Shown: piece after piece, positions 36,601 to 46,341 of the stretch
Layout of the letters: the number at the start of each line of letters is the position of its first letter
Numbering within the stretch: the stretch's first letter is position 1
Source of the DNA: Thermothielavioides terrestris NRRL 8126
Taxonomy: Eukaryota; Ascomycota; Sordariomycetes; Sordariales; Chaetomiaceae
Assembly: GCF_000226115.1 (NCBI RefSeq)
Contig: NC_016459.1
Span: forward strand, 1-64,000
DNA: 64,000 bases
Reading direction: 5' to 3'
The notes under the pieces: generated by a model
Seen by the model: only the letters and a program-made list of their open reading frames with translations
Told to the model about the DNA's origin: nothing
Databases searched by the model: none
Program-made: the position numbers and the translations under genes

Positions 36601-39600
36601 CGAACACGACGTGGGTATCGAGCCGCGGGCGTGCGTGTTCGAGGATGAGGACAAGTTTACCGCCAGCGCCCTCAACCAGCGTCCGGACGTGGCTCAGCGA
36701 CTTGGCCGGGTCTGGCCCCAAGGCGCTTGCGTTCACGATGACGAGATCGTACCGGGAAGTGAAACCCTGTTCCGCCGGGTCCTTGGAGATATCGAGCGTC
36801 TTGAAATCCATCAAGGCGTCCCAGGGCACACATCTCTGCCGCACCACATCCAATGCCGAGCCGTTCAGCGAGGTGAAATCGTAGTGGCCCAACAGCGTGC
36901 CCAGCGTTCCCTCGGGGGCCTTGGCCGCAAAAGCTTCCAGGACACGGACGGTGAGGGCGCCCGATCGGCCGCCGACCTCGAGAACGCGCGCATTCGGTCG
37001 GTTTACGGCCAGCTGGACGGCTATCTTGTACACCTGTTCGTAACTGCGTTTTGCTAGCCGAGGCAGAGATTCGTAATACTGGTCGAGCTCCTCGCGAGTC
37101 AGAAGCGCCTTGGCATCCACATGGCCGCGCACAATGGCCGCGAGCTGCTGGCCCACACGCACAGTAAGCTTCCCGGCCGCGTTTTCGGAGGCCACTTCAT
37201 CGGCAAGGCGCTGCTTGAGGCCGGCGTTAGTCTTGGCCCAGACGCGGCTCCCAGGCACCAGCTCGCCAGTCTCGGCCCTTGCCACGATTGCCTTCATCCA
37301 GGTGTAGAGCTGGGCAAGATGTGGGGGCCTTGCGATCTTCTCATCGTCGACGCTCAGGTCTCTGACGGCGTCTAGGACGTAGTTGAAGGAGACGCGGTCG
37401 AGCTTCTTCTCAAACACGGCGTCATTTTCGTCCAGGCTGACCCGGAGCGAGGCCGTGAAGGCAGGCGGTACCCCGTGGGCGATATCGACCTCCCAACGGT
37501 TTGTCGAGCACATGGGCGAGGCCTGCCGCGCATCGGACGAGTCCGTTTCGAGCGGCACGGCTTGGCAGTACAGGCCATCAAGCTCCAGGCGTGGAGCTGA
37601 GACGTCATGGTCGTTACCCCTTCCATTCACTGCAACGCCGCTGAGGAGCGCGCCGCGGCGGTCTGCGTGTTGCAAGTTGACGAAAGCCGTCATCTTGTCG
37701 CCGACCAGCCGATTAACGGTTCGCGGGACGTAAAGATGCCTGACGGACCGCGGCACTACCATCGAGCCCCGCATGGTGGCAGCAGGAATGGACACGTACG
37801 CGGCGTGCACCAGCGAGTCCATCGTGGTGGGATGCAGCACGTAGGGCTTTGGCTCTCCTTGGCCTGCCGCAGGCGAGACGGCCAGCGTCGTCACAGACTT
37901 CTCGGTGGAGGCGCGGCTACTGACCATGTTCCGGAAAAGAGGGCCGTGGAAAAGCTTCATGGAGCGCAGCACGGCAAAGAAGGATTCCGGATGAACGTCA
38001 TTCACCGACAGGTCGGCGGCCGAGAAGAAGGCATCAGTGCGCGGAGCGGGGACAGCGGCCCTAGTCGCCGCTTCTTTCGCCTCGGATGAAAACTCGGCAG
38101 CAATGGTGCCCTTGCAGTGTTGAGTCCACGAGTCGTCGTCGCCGACCGACACCGACCACACCTCGAATTCGTACCAACCCTTACTGTCCAACTCCTTGTC
38201 GCTCAGGGGTCGGAGTACGAACTGGGTCTCGACGCCCCGGTCGGGGATGACGAGTGCGTTCAGGAAGTCCACCTCGCGCAGCCGATATCCCGCCACGGTC
38301 GCCTCGTTCGGGTCAGTCACGAGGCGGATAGCCTCTATGGCCATGGCAATGTACCCTGCGCCAGGCAAGACCACATCCGAGCCAAGCTTGTGCTCGACCA
38401 ACCATGGGATATCGGCCGTGCGGAGGATGTTGCGCCACGTCGGCGACTGCCTGTTGATGCCGGGGACCGGGCTGCCCAGCAGCTCGTGAGGGGGGAACCG
38501 CTTGTGCCGGAATTCACGCGATAGCCGCGACTCGGTCCAGTGCTCGTGAGTGTGGTTCCACGCATAGGTTGGGAGCCCCGGAACGTAGTGGCCGCGCTGG
38601 TGGCCATTGACGCCCGCCAGCTGGACGGGGTAGCCTTGGGCGAGCAGAGCGCAGACAGCGTCCTGGATGGTATGGACGGCGTTGGCACCGCGCTTGAGAC
38701 ACGACACGTACGGCATGGGGTGGTCCTTGCCCAGCACCTGGCGGATGGGCCCTGCCAGGGTACCATGTGCGCCGATCTCGACGATCATATCCACATTCGC
38801 GTCGGTGCTGGGATTGCGCGTCCCATCCGAAGCCAGGTCGCTGAAGCACATGCGCTCAAAGGCTTCGGCGAAGAGCACGGGGCTCACGAGGTTGCGGCAG
38901 TAGTGATCCGGCCCCAGGACCTTGGGCGACGTCACAATGTCCCCTGTCACCGGAGACGCATACAGGGTGCCGTTCCACTTGGCCGCCGACGCGGGCGGGA
39001 CAATTTCACGCAGTCTGTCGCTGTAGTCCTGAGCCATGGGCTCCATGTGGTGCGAGTGATACGCAAGCGGCACGTTCAGCTTGCGCGCAAACAAGCCGTC
39101 CTGCGCAAGTCGCTCTCGGACTTCCTCGATGGCTGGTGCATCTCCCGAGAGAGTTACGCTCTCCGGACTGTTGTGGCAGGCGACGACGACGCGGCCCTTC
39201 TCGGTGTTCTTGACGTACTCGGCGGCCCTCTCGGCGCCCACCCCGGCAGCCAGCATGCTGCCCGCGACGCTCGAGTGCGCAGCGTGCTGCGCGGCCAGCT
39301 CACCCCGGTAAAACACGACCCCGAGGGCTTGTTGGAAGGACAGGGCGCCGACGCAGTAGGCAGCCGCGATCTCTCCGCTCGAGTGGCTGACCACGGCGGA
39401 AGGAGTGATGCCCCACGAGGCGAGCAGGTCGACGAGGCAGAGCTGGAGTGCGACGCTGCAAGGCTGGCTGATGCTGATTTCATGCACGCGCGTCGTCTTC
39501 TCGTCGCGCATTAACTCTTCACGGAGTGACCACGTGGCGCCATAGTCCCTGAGGATGGCATCGGCGGCCATCAGGGAGCGGCGGAAGACGGGGTAGGCCG

Positions 39601-41437
39601 CAATGAGCTCGCGACCCATAGCATACCACTGCGCGCCCTGCCCGTTGAATACGAAGCCCAGCCTGGGCTTCTTGCTGGCCCTTGACGCCCTGGCCTTGTC
39701 GAGCTTTTCTGCCAATTCCGCAAGGTCCCCTGCACGCAGCGCCGTGACCCAAGTGAGTCGCGACCGGCGCTCCGCGAGAGTAAATGCCAGGTCCCGAGCC
39801 CGGGGAGCCAGTTCGAGCCCCGCGTCCCGAATGTGTTGAGCCAGATTTTGGTTCATTTGCTGGGCCGCTCCAGACTCTTTCGCGCTGACGACGTAGACAA
39901 ACGAGTCCAGCGCCTCTGAGACCAGTGGAGTGCTCGTGCCCGTGCCGTTGACCGAGCTTGCGTATCCGTTCAGGTAGCTGCGCTTTCTGCCGTTCAAGCC
40001 AGCACCGCCATACCCAAACACATCGGGAGCTGCCTCCAGGATGACGTGAGCGTTGGTACCTCCGTAGCCGAAGTTGTTGATTGAGGCTCTGCGCGGCTTG
40101 CCGGCCGGCCATGGCGTCAGAGCGACGGGAACCTGCTTCGATGTTAGCACGGAAGCCAAGGACTGTTGTGGATCGAGACAGGATATTGCCTTCAACCGCC
40201 AGTCGCTGAGCGGGATCTTCGGGTTCGGCTTCTCGTAGTTGACGTTAGGCGGGATCACGCCCTCCTTCAAGACAAAGATGGTCTTGATGATGGCCGCCAG
40301 CCCGCTGACTGGCTCTGTGTGGCCGATGTTGGGCTTGACTCCACCCACCCACACCGGATCCTCCGGGGAGCGGTGCTTGGCAAAGGTTTGCGCGAGCGCC
40401 TCGGCCTCGATCGGGTCACCGGTCGGGGTGCCTGTCATGTGGGCCTCGACATAGCCCGTGTCGACCGGGTCCAGACCGGCACGGCGGTAGACGTCGAGAA
40501 TCAGGTCAATTTGGGCGGCAGCAGAAGGCGACGTAATCGTTGTTGTCTTGCCGTCCTGGTTCAGACCAGTCTCGCGGATGACGGCGTGGATGTGGTCGCC
40601 ATCCCGCAATGCAGCGTCGAGCGGCTTGAGCATGAGCGACGCGACGCCCTCGCCGCGCCCGTAGCCTTCCGCACGATGATCCCATGCAAAGCACTTGCCG
40701 GTGGGCCCAAGGACGCCGGCCCCCATCAGTTCAATGAAGAGCTCGGGCCCGAGACAGACCAGAGCCGACCCGACAATTGCCATGTCGGACTCGCCGGACC
40801 GCAAAGCGTGGACGGCCTGGTGGAGGGCTACCAGGCCAGTCGAGCAGCCGGTGTCGATGGTCATGCTGGCCCCTCGGAGATCGTAAAAATGGGATATCCG
40901 GTTGGACAGCATGGCGATGCCGTTGCCCGTGATGGTGCTGGCGTGCATACTCTCCGTGTCGCGCACCAGCATGTCGTTGTAATCTCGACCGAAGCTGCCG
41001 GCAAACACGGCCGTGTTGCTGCCGGCCAGTTTGTGCAGCGGGATTCCGGCATCCTCGGCTGACTCATAGACACTCTCGAGCAGCATGCGCACTTGAGGGT
41101 CCATGGCATCGGCTACGTCGGTCGTGAGGTTGTAAAAAGCCGAATCAAACCGAGAAATGTCTTTGAGAAAGTAGCCCCCCTTCACGTGGAACTTCCCAGA
41201 TCGTCCTTTCCGCTCATCGTAAAACCCTGCGAGATCAAATCTCTCGTCCGGGATGGGAGAATACGCATCCTTGGCCGCCTTGCAAAGCTCCCACAGCTTG
41301 GACGGGCTCGTGGCGTCGCCACCGAATCTGCAGCTCATGCCGATGATGGCAATTGGTGCTGCAGTCCGGGGAGCGCCGGCGCCGGCGCCGGCGCCGTTGC
41401 TCTTGCTGTAGCCGTTTGTCATCCGGTTGCCTGTCAT
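33653..41437 (-). CDS. highly reducing polyketide synthase (KS-AT-DH-MT-ER-KR-ACP)
   Basis: Single exon, 2594 residues. It makes a reduced polyketide chain in the cytosol. KS about 28-455 has Cys198 in DTGCSTG and the His motif EAHMTGTP, both departing from the usual DTACSSS and EAHGTGT, plus a normal GHTE. AT about 595-905 has Ser686 in SHSSGE and YHSHHM. DH has His1016 in EHKLGSDVVLPGAGY and the Asp motif HPTTMD. The methyltransferase region near 1487 reads LEVGGRSGAL instead of EIGAGTGG, so it may be inactive. ER about 1900-2180 has HAGAGGVGQSA, KR about 2220-2400 has GGLGGIG and the SAYAAGN catalytic loop, and a C-terminal ACP has GVDSL near 2547. There is no release domain, so the chain must leave to a partner such as the SAT of NR-PKS1. 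ATG 41437 is the first ATG in frame. The N-terminus contains a Gly-Ala repeat. Confidence 0.95.
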   Translation of the reverse strand: MTGNRMTNGYSKSNGAGAGAGAPRTAAPIAIIGMSCRFGGDATSPSKLWELCKAAKDAYSPIPDERFDLAGFYDERKGRSGKFHVKGGYFLKDISRFDSAFYNLTTDVADAMDPQVRMLLESVYESAEDAGIPLHKLAGSNTAVFAGSFGRDYNDMLVRDTESMHASTITGNGIAMLSNRISHFYDLRGASMTIDTGCSTGLVALHQAVHALRSGESDMAIVGSALVCLGPELFIELMGAGVLGPTGKCFAWDHRAEGYGRGEGVASLMLKPLDAALRDGDHIHAVIRETGLNQDGKTTTITSPSAAAQIDLILDVYRRAGLDPVDTGYVEAHMTGTPTGDPIEAEALAQTFAKHRSPEDPVWVGGVKPNIGHTEPVSGLAAIIKTIFVLKEGVIPPNVNYEKPNPKIPLSDWRLKAISCLDPQQSLASVLTSKQVPVALTPWPAGKPRRASINNFGYGGTNAHVILEAAPDVFGYGGAGLNGRKRSYLNGYASSVNGTGTSTPLVSEALDSFVYVVSAKESGAAQQMNQNLAQHIRDAGLELAPRARDLAFTLAERRSRLTWVTALRAGDLAELAEKLDKARASRASKKPRLGFVFNGQGAQWYAMGRELIAAYPVFRRSLMAADAILRDYGATWSLREELMRDEKTTRVHEISISQPCSVALQLCLVDLLASWGITPSAVVSHSSGEIAAAYCVGALSFQQALGVVFYRGELAAQHAAHSSVAGSMLAAGVGAERAAEYVKNTEKGRVVVACHNSPESVTLSGDAPAIEEVRERLAQDGLFARKLNVPLAYHSHHMEPMAQDYSDRLREIVPPASAAKWNGTLYASPVTGDIVTSPKVLGPDHYCRNLVSPVLFAEAFERMCFSDLASDGTRNPSTDANVDMIVEIGAHGTLAGPIRQVLGKDHPMPYVSCLKRGANAVHTIQDAVCALLAQGYPVQLAGVNGHQRGHYVPGLPTYAWNHTHEHWTESRLSREFRHKRFPPHELLGSPVPGINRQSPTWRNILRTADIPWLVEHKLGSDVVLPGAGYIAMAIEAIRLVTDPNEATVAGYRLREVDFLNALVIPDRGVETQFVLRPLSDKELDSKGWYEFEVWSVSVGDDDSWTQHCKGTIAAEFSSEAKEAATRAAVPAPRTDAFFSAADLSVNDVHPESFFAVLRSMKLFHGPLFRNMVSSRASTEKSVTTLAVSPAAGQGEPKPYVLHPTTMDSLVHAAYVSIPAATMRGSMVVPRSVRHLYVPRTVNRLVGDKMTAFVNLQHADRRGALLSGVAVNGRGNDHDVSAPRLELDGLYCQAVPLETDSSDARQASPMCSTNRWEVDIAHGVPPAFTASLRVSLDENDAVFEKKLDRVSFNYVLDAVRDLSVDDEKIARPPHLAQLYTWMKAIVARAETGELVPGSRVWAKTNAGLKQRLADEVASENAAGKLTVRVGQQLAAIVRGHVDAKALLTREELDQYYESLPRLAKRSYEQVYKIAVQLAVNRPNARVLEVGGRSGALTVRVLEAFAAKAPEGTLGTLLGHYDFTSLNGSALDVVRQRCVPWDALMDFKTLDISKDPAEQGFTSRYDLVIVNASALGPDPAKSLSHVRTLVEGAGGKLVLILEHARPRLDTHVVFGGLAGFQFGEVHDWHELLTAAGFAGVELEVGDCDDAQFQASSVILSSAVEAHGKPPAYPTAVSVVHADNVRPEQQWLTALEASIAEELGATVAVAAVSQVEARPDVTYVFVPEMVSPFLDVMDEAAFNQLRALLVRGQGLLWLSRSGLMTADKPVFAQSSGLLRTARQEDPSKRYVLLDFDAEDGAGIWPLSAVEYVVRALRQSFDARLSNAEVEHEYAVKEGVMYVSRLYPNPAADSASSETPEETAPEEQPFWQAGRPLVWDTTKTIGTLSNLYFTDDAARPELPSGFVEIRTHAMGLNFRDVMCAMGQIDESRYMHDAAGVVTRLGPDTEASGLAVGDRVTGVLNGKFATHPSTHWTCLTKIPNDMSWEEAASLPIVFLTSYMCLFDLARLQRGERVLIHAGAGGVGQSAIMLARLAGAEVFATCSSDAKRQLLMTRFGLDADHIFSSRDTSFAPAILARTSGKGVDVVINSLSGPMLKASWDCVARFGRFCEIGKVDMEAARRLDLSPLTRNATIMGFDLIQHCQFNRPAVHRAWKALMKLWSAKVIRAVHPVVSYPLSDMETAMRQMQRGAHIGKLVLIPGEDTRVRVLAAPSSGLKAQLNDPTATYLIVGGLGGIGLAFAHRMMESGAKHILIISRQAESHAKAKSLIASGRAQGCTVWIRNCDVAREDQLVQVLANCTAAGMPPVRGVIQAALSLHDTILESLTFEQWQAGIRSKVAGTLNLHRHLTDVRFFIMLSSTAGVIGLASQSAYAAGNTFQDALARHRVSKGLPAVAIDLGGVDEVGFVAENGGAVRERVERTLGKIIPIARVLRLIEAAVCEPMPPTPEASQVITGIIDYDRLPAGAAVKQDPRFSTLKLGSSAGLRASSSAGAAATHSPDDALKQGLVAAATSPEARAAVVMAGLMHKLAALFNLAEAEIDATGSLAAVGVDSLVAVELRNWLSSVVQAHVTVFEILQAATLREFAALVARRSTLVA

Positions 41438-42680
41438 TGTTGTCGTTGTATCAAGCCCGCCTGGCTGGTCGAGGGTCTGACGAGGGGGGCAAAGAATGGT
41501 GTTGAATACCACTTCCGCGTTCCAAGGCTCGGATGACCCGACAATAGTCAATTATGTCGTTTCACTGGCAGCTATGCATATCTATGACGGGATAGTCTCA
41601 GTTTGATGGCGCATATATGCAGCGCCGCTAAACCGTAACGGCGTGACGCGGACGGGGCCCCTTGCCGTCGTCCCGGGATAGAAGCCGAGCGAAGTTCGAA
41701 CTCAGCGTTGACCCCGGGTATCTTTGGCCGATGTTGCGAGACCTCGCCGCCCGGGGACCGGGTACGTATCAGGGCGGGGCTTTCTCCGTTCCTAATGTCC
41801 CACAGCTGATGGCGCTTATGGCGTATCAGTGGCAGACACATGCACAACCCCCCTTGGCGTTGGCCCCGGGTAACTTTGTGACTACGGCCGACCCCGGGTA
41901 GCCTCGCCACCCGACACCAAGTAACTAACTGAATGAGCCACGCCGCATTCCCGCAGCCTGCTGCTTTCTAGGGGTTCGAAGCGGAATACACGTGCGTTAA
42001 CACCCTGTCGTTGCATACCCCATATGCAGGAATGAGCCACGCGGCGGCTTCCCGGGTACCTGGTTCAGGCGCTTTGGGTGATCCGCGAAGGGTTGTACTG
42101 CAGCTGCACTAGTCACGAGGAGAAGTGATTTACAGGAACTGCCACGTGAATTAGATTGTTGTGATGTATACTAGCATAGACGCCTTGAAAGGGGGAAGTG
42201 ATGGTCGAAAGTACCCGGCCCGGCTTGCCGGTCATCAGGCGAAGCAACCTCTACCTGTCTCCCGATTCAACAATTCCTGCCCACTCGCAGGAGGCGTCAA
42301 CTAACGCAAAGGAGTCCCTGGCTCGCATTGCCGATCCTCTACACGAGAAGGCTAGGCAGCTGCACGCAAGCGAGCGGTCATGTCATCGGGGGTGAGCATG
42401 GATACGGAACGGTAAGCATCAACTGCGCCGCTCAGCCGCTAACTCCCTCTTGAGAACGGAGGGCTACGAGCGGCTGACGAGTTGAGGCTATGCAGAACCG
42501 ACAATCTCCGGGGCAGAGCTAGCGAAGCCATAAACTATATAACCGGACCTCGATGCTCTCGTTTGCCTCATGTTGAGCATGTCGGCACGCAGACCACCGC
42601 CTCCATCGCCCTCACGGTCTTTTCTGGTCTTCTCCCTCCCTGCCTCCGTTTCAATCGCTTGATCCTTTGTTATCTGGACC
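41438..42680. promoter_or_regulatory. divergent promoter HR-PKS / GMC oxidoreductase with repeated CCCGGGTA sites
   Basis: A 1.24-kb spacer read outward on both sides. CCCGGGTA occurs exactly at 41713-41720, 41865-41872, 41893-41900 and 42051-42058, all in one orientation, with ACCGGGTA near 41757. A 13-bp word GAATGAGCCACGC repeats at 41931 and 42030. TATA-like elements are at 41611-41620 (HR-PKS side) and 42536-42542 (GMC side). The repeated word is a candidate site for a cluster regulator. Confidence 0.6.
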
Positions 42681-44562
42681 ATGGCCACGGCGAGAAAGCT
42701 CCTTGCTCTCACTCTGGGCCCTGTCCTGGCAGCGGCACGTTCCTTTGACTATGTGATTGTGGGTGGCGGAACGGCGGGTTTGGTCGTCGCCAATCGTCTG
42801 TCAGAAAATCCCGGTGTCAGCGTGGCGGTAATCGAGGCCGGCGGATATATCGAAGATGTTGTGGGGAACCTCAGCGCTGTGCCCGCCTATGTCGGCCAAG
42901 TCCAAGCTGCTGCCGGGCAGAACCTCGATGTGGGATGGGGGTTCTCCACGGTGCCCCAAACAGTTGGTCTAGCCTTTGATCTTTCTGGTTAGCAGGGTAC
43001 TGACCTCGCGTTAGGGCATGAATGGCGCTGTGGCCGCGTATCCCCGCGCCAAAGCCCTCGGCGGTTGCAGCACCATCAACGAACTGGTCTATTCACGCTC
43101 CTCCAAAGGCGCGTTTGACCTGTTCGCAGACAGGGTTGGGGACAACTCATGGAAATGGGATGCAGTCCTCCCCTACTACAAGAAGTCGATGAATTTCAGT
43201 GCGCCGGCCGCCACCCGCTTCGCCAACGCCACTCCTGACTACGACACCTCGCAAACGGCACGAGGGGGTCCCCTCTCCATCATTTTTCCCGCCTACGCTG
43301 AAGCCTGGAGCACTTGGGTTAAGGAAGGGGCTGAGGCGTTTGGCCTCTCCCCTTCTGGCGGCTTCCTCGACGGCAATCTGGCCAACCAGTCGTCCTGGTT
43401 TCTGGTGACCGCCAACCAGGCGACCGGCGAGCGTGCCACGTCCGAGACGGCCTTTTTGGAGCCCGTCAAGCACCGACGCAACCTCTTCATCTACACCCAT
43501 ACCATGGCGGAGCGCATTCTCTTTAACAATAGAAAGGCCGCCACAGGTGTCGAGGTGAGCGCCAACAACGGCACTTTCAACATCACGGCGACCAAGGAAG
43601 TTATCCTCTCGGCCGGCGTCTTCCAGTCGCCTCAGCTCCTGATGGTCTCGGGCGTCGGCCCCGCCAGCGTTTTGCAAAACCATGGCATCCCCGTGATCGC
43701 GAACTTGAGCGGGGTTGGCCAAAACATGCAAGACCATGTCATCACCTTCGCCACTTTTCAAGTCAAGCTTGACAACGTCCTCGACCTCGTCTCATCGCCA
43801 GAGGCTGTGACGGAGTTCAACACCAGGGCAGCGGGCCCCTTGACCAACACCGGCGGTGACTTTGGCGCCCTCCTCAAGATTCCCCCGGCGCTCCGCGCCA
43901 ACTGGTCCGACGAGACGAAACAACAGCTGGCCGCCCTCCCCGCCGACTGGCCAGAAGGTGGCTTCAGTGTCCTGTCTTACAACTTCACCCCCATCGCCGG
44001 CGCGCAGCCAGGTTCGGCTTTTGCTGCCTTCATACCGTTTCTCCAGGCGCCCAAGTCTGTCGGCAGTGTCAGCATTTCGTCCGCGAGCATGCACGACAAG
44101 CCGGTGCTCAACCCTAACTGGCTCACGGCCCAGGCGGACATCGATGTTCTGGTGGCTCTCATCAAAGTTGCCCGCCAGATGGCAGCATCCAAGCCCATGT
44201 CCGACATCGTAGTCCAGGAAGTGATGCCCGGACCCTCGGTGCAGACGGACGAGGAGATCGCGGCCTACATCCGCGGGGCAAGCGGTACCATGTCTCACCC
44301 CCACTCAACCAACGCCATGGGCAAACGCTCCGACCCCATGGCCGTTGTCGACAGCACTGGCAAGGTGTATGGCGTGTCAAACCGTAAGTGTCCCCAGTTA
44401 GGAAGCTAGCCAGCCCCGTGTTCCGATCTGACCATTGCTGTAGTGCGCGTGGTTGACGCATCTACCTTCCCTTTCCTTCTCCCGGGCTCCGCTCCCCAGA
44501 GCCACATCTACATGCTTGCCGAAAAGCTCGCGGATGCGATCAAGGCCAGTTCATCATACTGA
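42681..44562 (+). CDS. GMC oxidoreductase with signal peptide
   Basis: Three exons: 42681-42962, 43015-44383, 44444-44562; 589 residues, usual for the glucose-methanol-choline family. Residues 1-20 form a signal peptide, then [18 protein letters not shown] binds [13 protein letters not shown] is the first GMC signature; the active-site region has [10 protein letters not shown] with the catalytic His; the C-terminus reads [16 protein letters not shown] and AEKLADAIK, as in the family. Many NxS/T sites fit secretion or ER transit. Relatives include patulin synthase and versicolorin B synthase-like proteins, which oxidise or cyclise polyketides. The first 5' splice site (GTTGGT) is weak; it is chosen because it restores frame and the conserved VPQT-GMNG junction. 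Confidence 0.9.
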
Positions 44563-46341
44563 GCGCGTCTACATCTTCTTGAGGCATGCTGTTCTGGATT
44601 GGCAGAGCTTCGTTGTATTTAGAAACCGTTATAGGGAGAGAACGCAATGCTTAAGGTCTCTTTGCTTCTGGGGCAGTTCGCTTGAATCGCAACTCCTTAG
44701 AAAAATGAGAGCCAGACAAGACCGAATGCGCTGTCGTCCATAAAATTGTCTGTAATCTAAAGAGATGGTTGCACACTCAGGCTCCGCACCGCATCAGCAC
44801 GGCGAACGATGCTACAACGTCACTCAGCCCCATATTGCTCGCCGCAACCTGATTACCGCCTGCGCTGCTTGCAGCCTGGCTCCATCGCGGTACTGGCGAG
44901 TCTCTGCAGACCACGTCCTGCCGGAGCCACCACCCTCTTCCTGACTCGTAATTACTCTATCTTAGCGACGGCATGTTCGAGACATGGTCCAGTTTGCCGA
45001 GTGTGCCACGCCAAAGATGAACAGCGACATGACGAAAACGGCGTGCTTTTGTTGGCTCAGCGGCTCGCCACTGGTGACCGGTGATGAGGATTGGCGGAGC
45101 TTTCCTTGTCTGTCTCCAGGACAGGAGAACCTCCTGAGTCTCGTGCTGCCCTGGTCCGTCACCATTTAAAACACTCATCACCATGGAGTCTAAATTTCCA
45201 CGGGACACAGTCTGTGTTCCGGTAAGGAGTAATTTATGTTCAAAAGGTCTTTCTCCAGCAAGGCTCTAAAAAACTCAAGTCCACCCGACTCAATTCCTCT
45301 CAATTCAACATATTCAACCCAAACCGGCCGTGCTAGCAATCAAATATAAACCTGGATTTGTTTGATTTGCCTCTTTGCCAAGACCGCCCACGGGCTCCCC
45401 AAAATCACACCTAGCCATGCATCTAGCCACCACAGCCACTACCAACAGTCCTGTTTTGTTCTCACTCTAGACCTGGCATGCCAACAGAGCCAGTCGAAGA
45501 GACACATCACATCATGAACAAGTTTAAAGGAGGTCAACGCGACGTGGGAGGTTAACAACTTACATTATGTCACCTTGTTGCTTAGTCAAAGAATAATAAA
45601 ATTGGCCAGTCCCGACTTCATTTGCTTTCTCAAGCTATTCAGCCATTGCAAGTGTTATTGAGGGCCAGAGTTTGAGAGCCAGAGTGGGAATGGAAAAAGG
45701 AGGTGCGGCATTGAAGAAGTGGGGGAGTGGCTGTCAGGGTTAGGGATATATATGATGATTTGCAGTTATTTACGCCGATTTGACCAATCACAAACAGCTC
45801 AAATACCACTGCGACATAAATACAAAATACCCAACGGCGACTGTCAAACACGATCTAGCACGTGGCCTGCCTTCTAAACGCTCTCACTTTGCTCCAGCCG
45901 TGGATTTGTTGTTCTTTTCCTTGTACATAATGAGTCCCCTGTCCTACTGCAAGACGGCGTGTTTTTGTCGTTGTTCCCCACGTCTGAGTTAAAGGGCGAT
46001 GGAAAAGAGGGATGGGCACTTGAGTCAGGGGCAAGTGGATCCGAGGTGAGAATTGGCTGCTTGGCAATCCTCCTTGGCCAGTTCCAACACAGTTCCAACA
46101 CAGTGGAGGTTTTCGCTTACTGCGTATCCCGATGCCAACTACGGAATAGTGGGAATAGTGGACGGAGAAATTAACCTTCTGTGTACTTCGTTTGTTTGTA
46201 TGTGTGGATTCGATCGAGACGAGCGGAGCATAAGGAGACAGCTCTAGGTGTGTTTTGACCTACGCTCCCCTCGCCGCCTTGCCAGTTTCTCATTCCTCCT
46301 TGTAGTGGCAAATTACTCCGTACACATATACCAGGCTCATC
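44563..46341. other. intergenic, no gene seen
   Basis: About 1.8 kb between the convergent GMC and NR-PKS2 genes. Only short open frames on either strand and none with a domain. It is somewhat richer in A/T than the neighbouring genes. Confidence 0.5.
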
